The translations under genes were made by a program, and so were the position numbers. Of a stretch of DNA of 64,000 nt, positions 42,765-50,247 are shown piece by piece (position 1 is the first letter of the stretch; each line of letters starts with the position of its first letter). The notes beneath the pieces were generated by a model. The model was not told the DNA's origin, ran no database searches, and worked only from the letters and a program-made list of their open reading frames with translations. The stretch is from Mogibacterium sp. (lineage in GTDB: Bacteria; Bacillota; Clostridia; Peptostreptococcales; Anaerovoracaceae), in contig JAEUGJ010000030.1 in NCBI GenBank assembly GCA_016775335.1, forward strand, positions 1 through 64,000, in the 5' to 3' direction.

Positions 42765-42970
42765 TATAACGCCTCCATCACTTCCGATGCTTCCTCGCTG
42801 TCGTCTCCCGTAACGCGGGCGATGGCGATTCCTGCATGAACCATTACATAGTCTCCCGGCGCCAGATCCTCAATCAGCTCCGAGGAGATTTTTCTCCGAA
42901 CGCCGGAATTGTCGATAACGGCCATTCCGTTCTCCACGTCGGAAACCCTTGCTTTAATTCCTACACACAT
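42764..42970 (-). CDS. hypC: Hydrogenase maturation chaperone HypC
   Basis: A 68-residue HypC/HupF chaperone. The essential N-terminal MC pair is present (Cys2, an iron ligand), followed by a small beta barrel ending VMVHAGIAIARV. HypC delivers the iron moiety to the large subunit of a [NiFe] hydrogenase; no such subunit lies in the window. It overlaps hypF by 10 bases and hypD by 3. Confidence 0.95.
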   Translation of the reverse strand: MCVGIKARVSDVENGMAVIDNSGVRRKISSELIEDLAPGDYVMVHAGIAIARVTGDDSEEASEVMEAL

Positions 42971-45297
42971 CTCGAATCCTCCTTTTCCAGCTTTCGCGCG
43001 CCGTACACCGCCTGTCCCAACGCAATTCCGCCGTCGTTGGGCGGAACCAGGGAATGGGTCAGTACCCGAAAACCGTCATGTTCTAACTTATCTCGGCACA
43101 GCTCCAGCAGCAGGATGTTCTGAAATACCCCGCCGGTGAGAGCTGCGGTTGAAATATCGTCTTCTCGGCGAATGTGCCGGCAACCTTCCAGAACCATCTG
43201 AGAAAGCACCTCGTGGAACATGCGTGCCAGCGCGCCCGCATCCTTTCCGGACAGCCTGCCCCGGGCAATCTCCCGCACCAGACTCCCGGTCTCCAGATAA
43301 AAGAAATCTTCTTTTTCCGAGATCAGCGGTCCGTCATAGATTTCCGGCGCCTCTGCCTGTTCCGCCGCGAACTGCAGCTGCATGGACATCTCCCCTTCAA
43401 AGGAATTCCGTTCCTTGCATCCCAGGATGGCACTGACTCCGTCGAACAGCCGTCCGGCACTGGTGGATTCCACCACGTTCACCCGGTTGCCCAGCATGAA
43501 CCGAAGCGCCGCCCGTTCCTTCGGGCTTCCCAGGTTCAGCTGCTCCGCCGCATCCGGTTCCAGCATCGCCACCGCAATGCGCCAGCCTTCCTTCGATGCC
43601 AGGTCTCCGCCGGCATGCAGAAATGGCTGAATGCTTCCCTTTCGCCGAAAGCCATCGTAATCCGAAAGCAGGAACTCGCCGCCCCAGATGGTGCCGTCCG
43701 TTCCGAACCCGGTACCGTCAAAAGAAACGCCAATCACCGGTGCATCCCATTCGTTCTCCGCCATGCAGGAAAGCACGTGGGCGTAGTGATGCTGCACTTC
43801 CATGCAGGGAATGCCCTTCTCTTCCGCCAGCTTTCGGGCCACCTCCCCCGTGTTGTATTTCGGGTGCAGATCGCACACCACCGCCTCCGGCCGGATTTCC
43901 AGCAGCCGTTCCAGCCGCTCCTCCGCCAGTTCCAAAGCCTCCACGCTTCGAACATCCGCCATATCGCCGATGTACGGGGACATGTAGTTCATATCCCCTC
44001 GCAGAAGCCCGAAGGTATTCTTCAGTTCGCCGCCGATACCCAGCACCGAATGGCGATACTCCTGCGGCAATACCGTCGGCAGGGGCGCATAGCCTCTGGA
44101 CCGGCGAATCATATAGGGCTGATTCCGGTAAAAAGACATTACCGAGTCATCCGCACGAATCCGAATCTTCCTGGGATTGGACAGGATTTCATCGCACATG
44201 GGTGCCAGATATTTTTCCGCTTCCCCATCCGTCATGCAAATCGGCGCCCCGGAAGGGTTTCCGCTGGTCATCACCAGCACCTCCGGCATCGCCGGCTCCC
44301 GGGAAGTTTCCTCCTCCGGATACCGGAACAGGAGCATGTGCACCGGCGTATACGGAAGCATCACCCCGATATTGGGATTTCCCGGTGCCAACGCTTCGCT
44401 CAGAACGGAAGCGCCCGCCTCGCGAGCTTTCTTTTTCGCCAGAAGCAGGATGGGTTTCTGGGGTCCCGTCATGAGTTCCTCGGCACCCTCCGGCACCTCG
44501 CACTCCCGTCGCACCGTCTCCATGTCCCGCATCATCACCGCAAAAGGCTTGAACGGGCGGTTTTTCAGCTTCCGAAGCCGCTCTACCGCTTCGTCATTGC
44601 TTCCGTCGCAGCACAGATGAAAACCGCCGATTCCCTTGATCGCAACGATGCCGCCCCGGCGGATGATGTTCCGCACTTTGATCAGGGCATCCTTTCCCGT
44701 TTCCGGACCCTTCAGCAGGTACAGCTCCGGCCCGCAGTCGTTGCAACAGATCGGCTGAGCGTGGTATCTTCGGGACCGAATGTCCGTATATTCCCGGTTG
44801 CATTCCGCACACATTGGGAATTCGCCCATGCTGGTGCGAACCCGGTCGTAGGGCATGGAATCCAGAATCGTCAGCCGCGGCCCGCAAGCCGTGCAGTTGA
44901 TAAAAGGATGCAGGTACCGCCGATTCGCCGGGTCAAAGAGCTCTCGCTCGCAGTCCGGACAGGTGGCGATGTCCGGCGAAACGAATACCATCCCCTCTTC
45001 CTTCGCACTTTCGATAATCTCGAAATCTTCCGATTCCGGCGGGCATTCCGACTCTTCCGGCACCGCCGTCTTGATCTTCAGAATCGCCGAGCGCGCCGGT
45101 GCTTCCTTCGGAATTGCCTCCAGGAATTCTGGAAGCCGGTCTCCCCGGGCGTAAATTTCCACATAGCTTCCTCGGTTGCAGACGGTTCCGGTAATTCGAA
45201 ACCGAAGGGCCAGTTTTCGGATAAAAGGACGAAATCCCACACCTTGAACGATTCCGTAGATGCGGATTCGCATCCGGTTTTCCGATTCCTTTGTCAT
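42961..45297 (-). CDS. hypF: Carbamoyltransferase HypF
   Basis: HypF makes carbamoyl-adenylate from carbamoyl phosphate and ATP and moves the carbamoyl group to HypE. All parts of the 778-residue protein are visible: acylphosphatase domain (IYGIVQGVGFRPF near 14-26), two zinc fingers (CPDC...CTAC, CAEC...CNDC, about 108-185), YrdC-like domain (GGIVAIKGIGGFHL) and Kae1-like domain with the metal motif VQHHYAHVLSC. Its ATGA overlaps the end of the nitrogenase-like gene upstream, so translation of the two is coupled. Confidence 0.96.
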   Translation of the reverse strand: MTKESENRMRIRIYGIVQGVGFRPFIRKLALRFRITGTVCNRGSYVEIYARGDRLPEFLEAIPKEAPARSAILKIKTAVPEESECPPESEDFEIIESAKEEGMVFVSPDIATCPDCERELFDPANRRYLHPFINCTACGPRLTILDSMPYDRVRTSMGEFPMCAECNREYTDIRSRRYHAQPICCNDCGPELYLLKGPETGKDALIKVRNIIRRGGIVAIKGIGGFHLCCDGSNDEAVERLRKLKNRPFKPFAVMMRDMETVRRECEVPEGAEELMTGPQKPILLLAKKKAREAGASVLSEALAPGNPNIGVMLPYTPVHMLLFRYPEEETSREPAMPEVLVMTSGNPSGAPICMTDGEAEKYLAPMCDEILSNPRKIRIRADDSVMSFYRNQPYMIRRSRGYAPLPTVLPQEYRHSVLGIGGELKNTFGLLRGDMNYMSPYIGDMADVRSVEALELAEERLERLLEIRPEAVVCDLHPKYNTGEVARKLAEEKGIPCMEVQHHYAHVLSCMAENEWDAPVIGVSFDGTGFGTDGTIWGGEFLLSDYDGFRRKGSIQPFLHAGGDLASKEGWRIAVAMLEPDAAEQLNLGSPKERAALRFMLGNRVNVVESTSAGRLFDGVSAILGCKERNSFEGEMSMQLQFAAEQAEAPEIYDGPLISEKEDFFYLETGSLVREIARGRLSGKDAGALARMFHEVLSQMVLEGCRHIRREDDISTAALTGGVFQNILLLELCRDKLEHDGFRVLTHSLVPPNDGGIALGQAVYGARKLEKEDSRCV

Positions 45298-46382
45298 CTT
45301 CTACGCCCCGCTTTCTTCCAATAATCCTGTGAGGTCTCCACCGAGTGAAGTTCTCCGGACACCGGATAATGGGGAAGATCCAAATAGGTTCCCTGCCATC
45401 CCGGAAGGGCGCGCTTCAGAAGGGGATCTCCCAGCACCGTATCGATAGCGCCCTCCTGTACCAGCTTCAGCAGATACGCTTCTTCTTCCAGATGGCAATC
45501 TCCCTCTTCCTTCAGGGCTCCGTCCATCTGAAACCAGCCGGCCACAGTGACCTTTACATCCGGTCTCTCCTCTCGAATCCATTCCCGAATTTCGTTGGCA
45601 AAAAACTGTTGGTGCACAATCAGTATATGGGAACCCAGCGTCGGAAGAATCCGTTCCATGAATTCCCTTCGGCTTTCCGCCGCCACCGGATAGCCGGTCT
45701 CATACGGAATGCCGTATTCTCTTTTTAGCATGCGAGCGGTCTTCAATCCGGAAGGCGATACCACCAGGTTTCTTTCAGCCGAAAGTGCTTTTCTCACATC
45801 CTCCAGTGTGTCCCCCATTCCATACACCACGCCGCCCGGAACCAGCCGGCGGAATTCCGCTCCGCTGTCCACTGCAGTGGTGTCCAAAGGGGTCGCTCCC
45901 AGAATGCCCACTCGGTTCTCCTTCTCGGTCACCGACTCGTCCAAGAACTCCCGAAAAAGCCATTGGTAGGCCTTCTCCTGGCCCTTATCGTACAGCTCGA
46001 TGCCGTTGGTTTCCACCGGCAGAACCGGAATTCCCGTATCTCTCTCCAGGAGCCGCTTCAGCGCCCGGTAATCCGTGGCGATGGTGGCCGGAACCGGCGT
46101 TCCGATGAGCCCGATAAATGCAGCATCCATATCTTGCAGGGCCTGCCGAATTTTTCGAATCAGCAGCTCATCCCGTCCAAGAATCGCATCCAGATCTCGA
46201 AGGCCCGCACTGAAAATGGCGCTCTTGGCCCCGCCCCACCGGGGTTCGTCGTATCCGCACACGTTGCCCACGCAGCCGCCGGCATCCATGATAATCAGCA
46301 TCCCGCCGTATCCGAACAGCACCGAAGCCGTTCCGGACTGATCCGGGGAAAAAGGTGAAATATATTTACGAAGTCCTTTCAT
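45294..46382 (-). CDS. Nitrogenase component 1-like protein, short subunit
   Basis: A 362-residue member of the NifD/NifK/BchN/BchB superfamily. The N-terminal part (SGTASVLFGYGGMLIIMDAGGCVGNVCGY) has Cys37 and Cys42 where component-1 proteins hold a P-cluster-type ligand. The third conserved cysteine of NifD/NifK is missing (LIGTPVPATIATDY at that place), and the protein is much shorter than NifD or NifK. GGAGG precedes the ATG. It lies 12 bases after the other component-1 gene and overlaps hypF. Probably it forms a heterodimer or heterotetramer with that partner, receiving electrons from the NifH-like protein. Substrate unknown. Confidence 0.85.
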   Translation of the reverse strand: MKGLRKYISPFSPDQSGTASVLFGYGGMLIIMDAGGCVGNVCGYDEPRWGGAKSAIFSAGLRDLDAILGRDELLIRKIRQALQDMDAAFIGLIGTPVPATIATDYRALKRLLERDTGIPVLPVETNGIELYDKGQEKAYQWLFREFLDESVTEKENRVGILGATPLDTTAVDSGAEFRRLVPGGVVYGMGDTLEDVRKALSAERNLVVSPSGLKTARMLKREYGIPYETGYPVAAESRREFMERILPTLGSHILIVHQQFFANEIREWIREERPDVKVTVAGWFQMDGALKEEGDCHLEEEAYLLKLVQEGAIDTVLGDPLLKRALPGWQGTYLDLPHYPVSGELHSVETSQDYWKKAGRRR

Positions 46383-46394
46383 TTCCGGATCCTC

Positions 46395-47741
46395 CTATTC
46401 CTTCGTCTCATTCATCTCATCGTCGTCTGCCGCTTTTTCGGCAGCCGCCGCTGCCTGCTTCCAGGTTGCCGCCACTTCATTGGCGAAATTCTTCAGTCCG
46501 CGGTAACCGAAAGGCTGAATCTCATCGTTCCACTTCACGTTCACGGACTTCGGATAGTAGAAGGCCGCATCCGTACCGATGGAGATGTCCACGTCCTGGT
46601 CCCCATCGTAATTCATCATGGTTGGGGAAAGGGTGGAATAGATTCGGAGGGCCGGATTGTATTCTCCGATTTCCCGAATATATGGATAATCCTCTTCCGT
46701 AATCGCTGCGAAGACGGATTTTACTTCAAATCCCATTTTCAGAAGCGCCAGTGCCATCTCCAGCGGGTTGCCGTTTACCACCTGGCCCACCGCGAAGGAC
46801 TTCCCTTTGCAGACTTCCTGCAGTTCCCGTACCGCCTGCTCCGCTTCCCGGTGGTATTCTTCCAGCCGGAATTCCGTCCCCAAAGCGGCGGCGAACAGCT
46901 CGTACTGACGGCGAATTCGGTCAATCTGGTAGAGCCGGGTCAGCTCCGCATACGGCATTCCCAGCCGTTCCTCCAATGCAAAAGCCGCCTTCCGGGATTC
47001 CGGATTGAGAATCAGGTTAAAGTTGGACGCACCCAGTTCCCGGTATTCCTCCAGGGTCTCACATCGTCCTACTTCCAGCACCCGGTCCAGTCCAATCTGC
47101 CCCAGCAAATCGTACAGCTCGCAGTCATCCGCAAGGTGCGTGAAGAAACCCAGCAGATTCACCTGGTTCATCTTTCGCTCTTCCTTCTCCAGAAGGGAAT
47201 AGATGCTTTCCCGCACCGCCACCATCGGCGGATTCTTTCCCTCTCGCGTCAGCGCATACATGTAGGTCGGCACCACGCGCACTTCACCGTGCAGCGCCTC
47301 TTCCGCCTTTCGACAGACTCTCTCCAAATCCGTTCCCAGCAGGGCATCCACGCAGGTAATACACAGCACTACCACCTTCGGCTTCGTTTCGCACACCGCC
47401 AGGATTTCTTCAATGGCCTCGGGAATCTCCGACAGATGTCTTCCGGTGACAATGTCCGATTCATCCATCTGGAGAAAAAACATCCGATGGCTGTATCCGC
47501 CTTCGTCCGCCAAAATCGTGGTATTTCTTCCACAGCAGGCCGGCGCGATTAGAAGCATGACAGACTCCGGAATCACCAAACCGGCCCGCTTCACTCCGAA
47601 TCCCTGGGCGCCCGGAGAGTTGTAGGACAAGGTGGCCGGTGAGCTGTATATCAAATGCTCTCCGGACTGAAGTTCCCCGGGAATCCGAAGTTTCGCTGAT
47701 TTCAGAAGTTCTTCTATTGTGATATAGTAGGCATTTTTCAT
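46395..47741 (-). CDS. Nitrogenase component 1-like protein, long subunit
   Basis: A 448-residue component-1 superfamily protein. Cys69-Cys70 in LLIAPACCGRN and Cys127/Cys130 in LCITCVDALLGTDL are placed like the P-cluster cysteines. I see no FeMo-cofactor Cys and His pair of NifD and no nifB, nifE or nifN nearby, so nitrogen fixation is unlikely. The C-terminal ~30 residues are Ala/Glu/Asp-rich and look disordered. The ATG overlaps the stop of the NifH-like gene (TAATG). It pairs with the 362-residue protein, most like a dark-operative protochlorophyllide reductase or other group IV arrangement, without chlorophyll genes. Confidence 0.87.
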   Translation of the reverse strand: MKNAYYITIEELLKSAKLRIPGELQSGEHLIYSSPATLSYNSPGAQGFGVKRAGLVIPESVMLLIAPACCGRNTTILADEGGYSHRMFFLQMDESDIVTGRHLSEIPEAIEEILAVCETKPKVVVLCITCVDALLGTDLERVCRKAEEALHGEVRVVPTYMYALTREGKNPPMVAVRESIYSLLEKEERKMNQVNLLGFFTHLADDCELYDLLGQIGLDRVLEVGRCETLEEYRELGASNFNLILNPESRKAAFALEERLGMPYAELTRLYQIDRIRRQYELFAAALGTEFRLEEYHREAEQAVRELQEVCKGKSFAVGQVVNGNPLEMALALLKMGFEVKSVFAAITEEDYPYIREIGEYNPALRIYSTLSPTMMNYDGDQDVDISIGTDAAFYYPKSVNVKWNDEIQPFGYRGLKNFANEVAATWKQAAAAAEKAADDDEMNETKE

Positions 47742-48520
47742 TACTGTACCTGCTCCTCTTTCCGTTTCTTTTCGTGTTCCTTCAGCAGGAAGTCCGCCAG
47801 TTCAAAGAATTTCCCGCTGATTTCGGATTCCGGAAGTCCCTGGACCACCGTCATTCCATCTTCTTCGCATTCGATGATTTCATCGGATCTCGGAATATCA
47901 CCTACAATAGGAATGCCTGCATTCCGGGCGAATTCTCCCACCTTTTCCTCTTCTCTCGGAACATTTCGGTGGTTGAATACGATTCCTTTTACCGAAGCAT
48001 ATCCCCGGTCCGCAAAATTATCCACCGCCGTGCGAATGTTGTTCGCCGCATAGAGGGCCATCTTCTCTCCGGAAGTGACGATGAGAATGTCCTCCGCATA
48101 TCCCTCTCGAATCGGCACGGCAAAGCCGCCGCACACCACATCCCCCAGAACATCGTACAGCACGATGTCCGGCTGAAACTTTCGGAAAATCCGAAGATCG
48201 TCGATCAAATTAAAGGTGGCGATAATGCCCCGTCCCGCACAGCCGATGCCCGGCGTCGGACCGCCGGTCTCGATACACTGCACGCCGCCGAATCCGGTGC
48301 GCACAATATCGTTGATTTCCGGCTCCCGGTCGTGATCCCGGAGGAAGTTCATCACGGGTTCCAGGGGTTCTCCCCCCAGCAGGTTGATGGTGGAATCCGC
48401 TTTCGGATCGCAGCCGATCTGCAGGACCTTCTTGCCCCGCATGGCAAAAGCCGCCGCCAGATTGGCCGTTACTGTGGATTTACCGATTCCGCCTTTTCCG
48501 TATATTGCAATTTTAATCAT
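47741..48520 (-). CDS. NifH-like iron-sulfur ATPase (component 2 of a nitrogenase-like system)
   Basis: A 259-residue homodimeric electron donor. Walker A is GKGGIGKST (8-16), followed by the GCDPKADST switch-type sequence. Cys94 in GIGCAGRG and Cys130 in DVVCGGF bridge the [4Fe-4S] cluster between the two subunits, just as in NifH/BchL/CfbC. The family couples ATP hydrolysis to single low-potential electron transfer into component 1. I use the ATG at 48520 (GGAGCAGGGG upstream); an open frame continues into a terminator hairpin and is not coding. It is the first gene of the operon, right behind the regulatory leader. Confidence 0.95.
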   Translation of the reverse strand: MIKIAIYGKGGIGKSTVTANLAAAFAMRGKKVLQIGCDPKADSTINLLGGEPLEPVMNFLRDHDREPEINDIVRTGFGGVQCIETGGPTPGIGCAGRGIIATFNLIDDLRIFRKFQPDIVLYDVLGDVVCGGFAVPIREGYAEDILIVTSGEKMALYAANNIRTAVDNFADRGYASVKGIVFNHRNVPREEEKVGEFARNAGIPIVGDIPRSDEIIECEEDGMTVVQGLPESEISGKFFELADFLLKEHEKKRKEEQVQ

Positions 48521-48660
48521 ACCCCTGCTCCAAACTACATAAAAAATGGACTTCTTCCGAGAAGAAGTCCATTCGATACGGGTCTCCGAGAGCCCCTTAT
48601 ATACTGTATCCGGCACTTCTTCCCGCTTGGTGTTCCTTACGGTCAGTAAGTCTCTGTGCC
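48521..48660 (-). promoter_or_regulatory. Structured attenuator leader of the nifH-like/hyp operon (riboswitch candidate)
   Basis: Minus strand, from about 48660: GGCAC (656-660) can pair with GTGCC (612-616), enclosing a CTTAC/GTAAG hairpin (646-650 with 636-640); GATAC/GTATC (606-610 with 575-579) forms another. An intrinsic terminator follows: TGGACTTCTTC/GAAGAAGTCCA (561-571 with 547-557) and six T (541-546), about 20 bases before the nifH-like start. GAAGAAGT at 48614-48621, which overlaps the closing strand GTGCC, is identical to the terminator's right arm and can pair with its left arm. So the first fold and an antiterminator exclude each other. No known riboswitch consensus was recognised. 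Confidence 0.7.
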
Positions 48661-48663
48661 CTT

Positions 48664-48691
48664 ATTCTAGCACACCCCGGACAGTATTCAA
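48664..48691 (-). promoter_or_regulatory. Promoter of the nifH-like/hyp operon
   Basis: Minus strand: TTGAAT (48686-48691), 16 bp, TAGAAT (48664-48669), preceded by TGC (extended -10). Transcription would start near 48658, just at the leader's first stem. Confidence 0.68.
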
Positions 48692-48764
48692 AGCGTTAAG
48701 TTTACCACAGATTTCGGCATTTTTTTGTCACAGATTCCATCGTTCTTTCACTGCCCTTTGCCTA

Positions 48765-49745
48765 TTAACACCACATGGTCTCACAGAATTCCGTGCCGGA
48801 CATGCCGCTGTACTCGGAGCAGGAAAGGAGCAGTCCCAGGTTCCGGTCGTAGACGTAAATGGTATCCGACAGAATGTCGTCTTCGGAGACCACCTCCCGG
48901 TTTCCGCTCTCCAGCATCGCCTGAAGTTCCTCCTCGGAGTATTTATCGCTTTCCGGCAAAATGATGAATTCATGAACGGAGCTTGGAATCGCATAGAAAT
49001 TGCCCCCGGCCATCTCGGCGATTTTTTCCGCAACGCCGGGATAGAACAATGCCACTGCGCCCAGCTGGAATCGGTTGGTGGTGAGGATGTACATGGCATC
49101 GTCGTTCATTGTGTAACCTTCTTTTTCCAGCAAGTTCTCCCCTTCCGCATTTCCGTCGGAGAAGGTCATCAGCATCGGCGGATAGTATTCTTCGGACAGC
49201 ATGAGTGCCTCGTCGATCAATTCGTCCAGCTGATACTCCATCTCCTTCATCATCGGATTGGTAATCCGGCACTGCCAGGAATCCATGTCTTCCACGATAA
49301 TCTCCACACTGGCGAACATGGTGATGCCCGGCACCACGTCCCGACACGGCACATCCTCCAGATACTTCTCATTCCGGCGCTTGCTCACCACCCGCGCGGA
49401 TAACTTCACGCCAAAATCCTTTTTCGGGATGCCGTCCATGCCGTTCACCGGCGGCGGTGTCATAATCGCCCCCATCGCATTCCAGGCCAGGGAGCGAGAT
49501 ATGGATTCGATGCTTTCTCCATGCTTATACCCTTCATAAAAAATATCTACGTTCAGTGCCGGGAGGGCATACACTCCCGGCCGTTCCAGCACGATGGCGT
49601 AATGGGTGTAATCGTTGGTCTTCACGAACTCCCGAATGGTGGCGTGCACTTCCATCGTCAGATTCTCCTCGAAGTACCGGTTCAATTCCTGTGCCATCGT
49701 CTCCGCAAACTGCTTCTTGCTCATCTTTTCCTTTTTTCTTTTCAT
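48765..49745 (-). CDS. DUF5688 family protein
   Basis: A 326-residue protein matching in style the DUF5688 proteins that are widespread in gut Clostridia (YEGYKHGESIESISRSLAW, then NPMMKEMEYQLDELIDEALMLS, PMLMTFSDGN and IYVYDRNLGLLL). It appears soluble and has no signal peptide or metal motif. Function is unknown. I chose the ATG at 49745, seven bases after AGGAGG; another ATG six bases upstream is too close to that site. It sits between the nifH-like leader and a divergent regulator gene but has no obvious link to either. Confidence 0.78.
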   Translation of the reverse strand: MKRKKEKMSKKQFAETMAQELNRYFEENLTMEVHATIREFVKTNDYTHYAIVLERPGVYALPALNVDIFYEGYKHGESIESISRSLAWNAMGAIMTPPPVNGMDGIPKKDFGVKLSARVVSKRRNEKYLEDVPCRDVVPGITMFASVEIIVEDMDSWQCRITNPMMKEMEYQLDELIDEALMLSEEYYPPMLMTFSDGNAEGENLLEKEGYTMNDDAMYILTTNRFQLGAVALFYPGVAEKIAEMAGGNFYAIPSSVHEFIILPESDKYSEEELQAMLESGNREVVSEDDILSDTIYVYDRNLGLLLSCSEYSGMSGTEFCETMWC

Positions 49746-49914
49746 TTTCATACCTCCTAAATGATCAGCATTGCTTCTGACTCCATTATGGCAGAAAAAA
49801 AATTCCCCTTCAGTACACATCGTTCGAGAAAAATCGAGAAATTTGTTCAGTTTGCACAGAAAAGAAAGGACTTTTGTGATACAATTCAAGAAGATTCAAC
49901 AGGAGGAAGGAACA

Positions 49915-50163
49915 ATGGAAAATACACGGGTGGCCATTCTCGGCATCATCATTTCCGACATGGATTCCGTCGAACCGGTAAACGCGCTGCTGCACGAAAA
50001 CAGTCCCTATATCATCGGGCGAATGGGACTTCCCTACCGGGAAAAAGGAATCAACATCATCAGCATCGTCATGGATGCGCCTCAGCAGGTCATCAGTACC
50101 CTGTCCGGCCGAATCGGACGGCTCAGCGGAATCAGCTGCAAGGTGACCTATTCCAAAGAATAA
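49915..50163 (+). CDS. TM1266-like putative iron-only hydrogenase system regulator (ACT-like)
   Basis: An 82-residue protein of the family typified by Thermotoga TM1266, found with [FeFe]-hydrogenase maturation genes and carrying an ACT-like/NikR-C-like fold. Key features are RVAILGIIISDMDSVEPVNALLHE, IIGRMGLPYREKGINIISIV and ISTLSGRIGRLSGISCKV. GGAGGAAGG precedes the ATG. It faces away from DUF5688 and lies 1.4 kb from the nifH-like/hyp operon start. A role in sensing hydrogen metabolism is known only by association. Confidence 0.85.
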   Translation: MENTRVAILGIIISDMDSVEPVNALLHENSPYIIGRMGLPYREKGINIISIVMDAPQQVISTLSGRIGRLSGISCKVTYSKE

Positions 50164-50170
50164 GATGCAA

Positions 50171-50204
50171 AAGAGGGACAACACGCCGCCGTGCCGTCCC
50201 TCTT
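50171..50204. terminator. Bidirectional terminator between the TM1266-like and NlpC/P60-like genes
   Basis: AAGAGGGAC (171-179) pairs with GTCCCTCTT (196-204). It lies between convergent genes and has T-rich sequence on the plus-strand side. Confidence 0.78.
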
Positions 50205-50247
50205 CTGTTGTTCGCAGGAGATTCATCTCCGTTCTGCTCATTTCAAA

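Noticed and set aside
43174..45324. Long plus-strand open frame opposite hypF
   Set aside because: HypF is complete with all domains on the minus strand; the opposite frame is open only through codon composition.
46395..48520. True nitrogenase (nifHDK) for nitrogen fixation
   Set aside because: The component-1 proteins lack the cofactor Cys/His pair and full cysteine sets and are short; nifE, nifN and nifB are absent.
48541..48660. 6S RNA or signal recognition particle RNA at the operon leader
   Set aside because: The conserved loop and bubble sequences of those RNAs are not seen, and the terminator sits in leader position before the gene.
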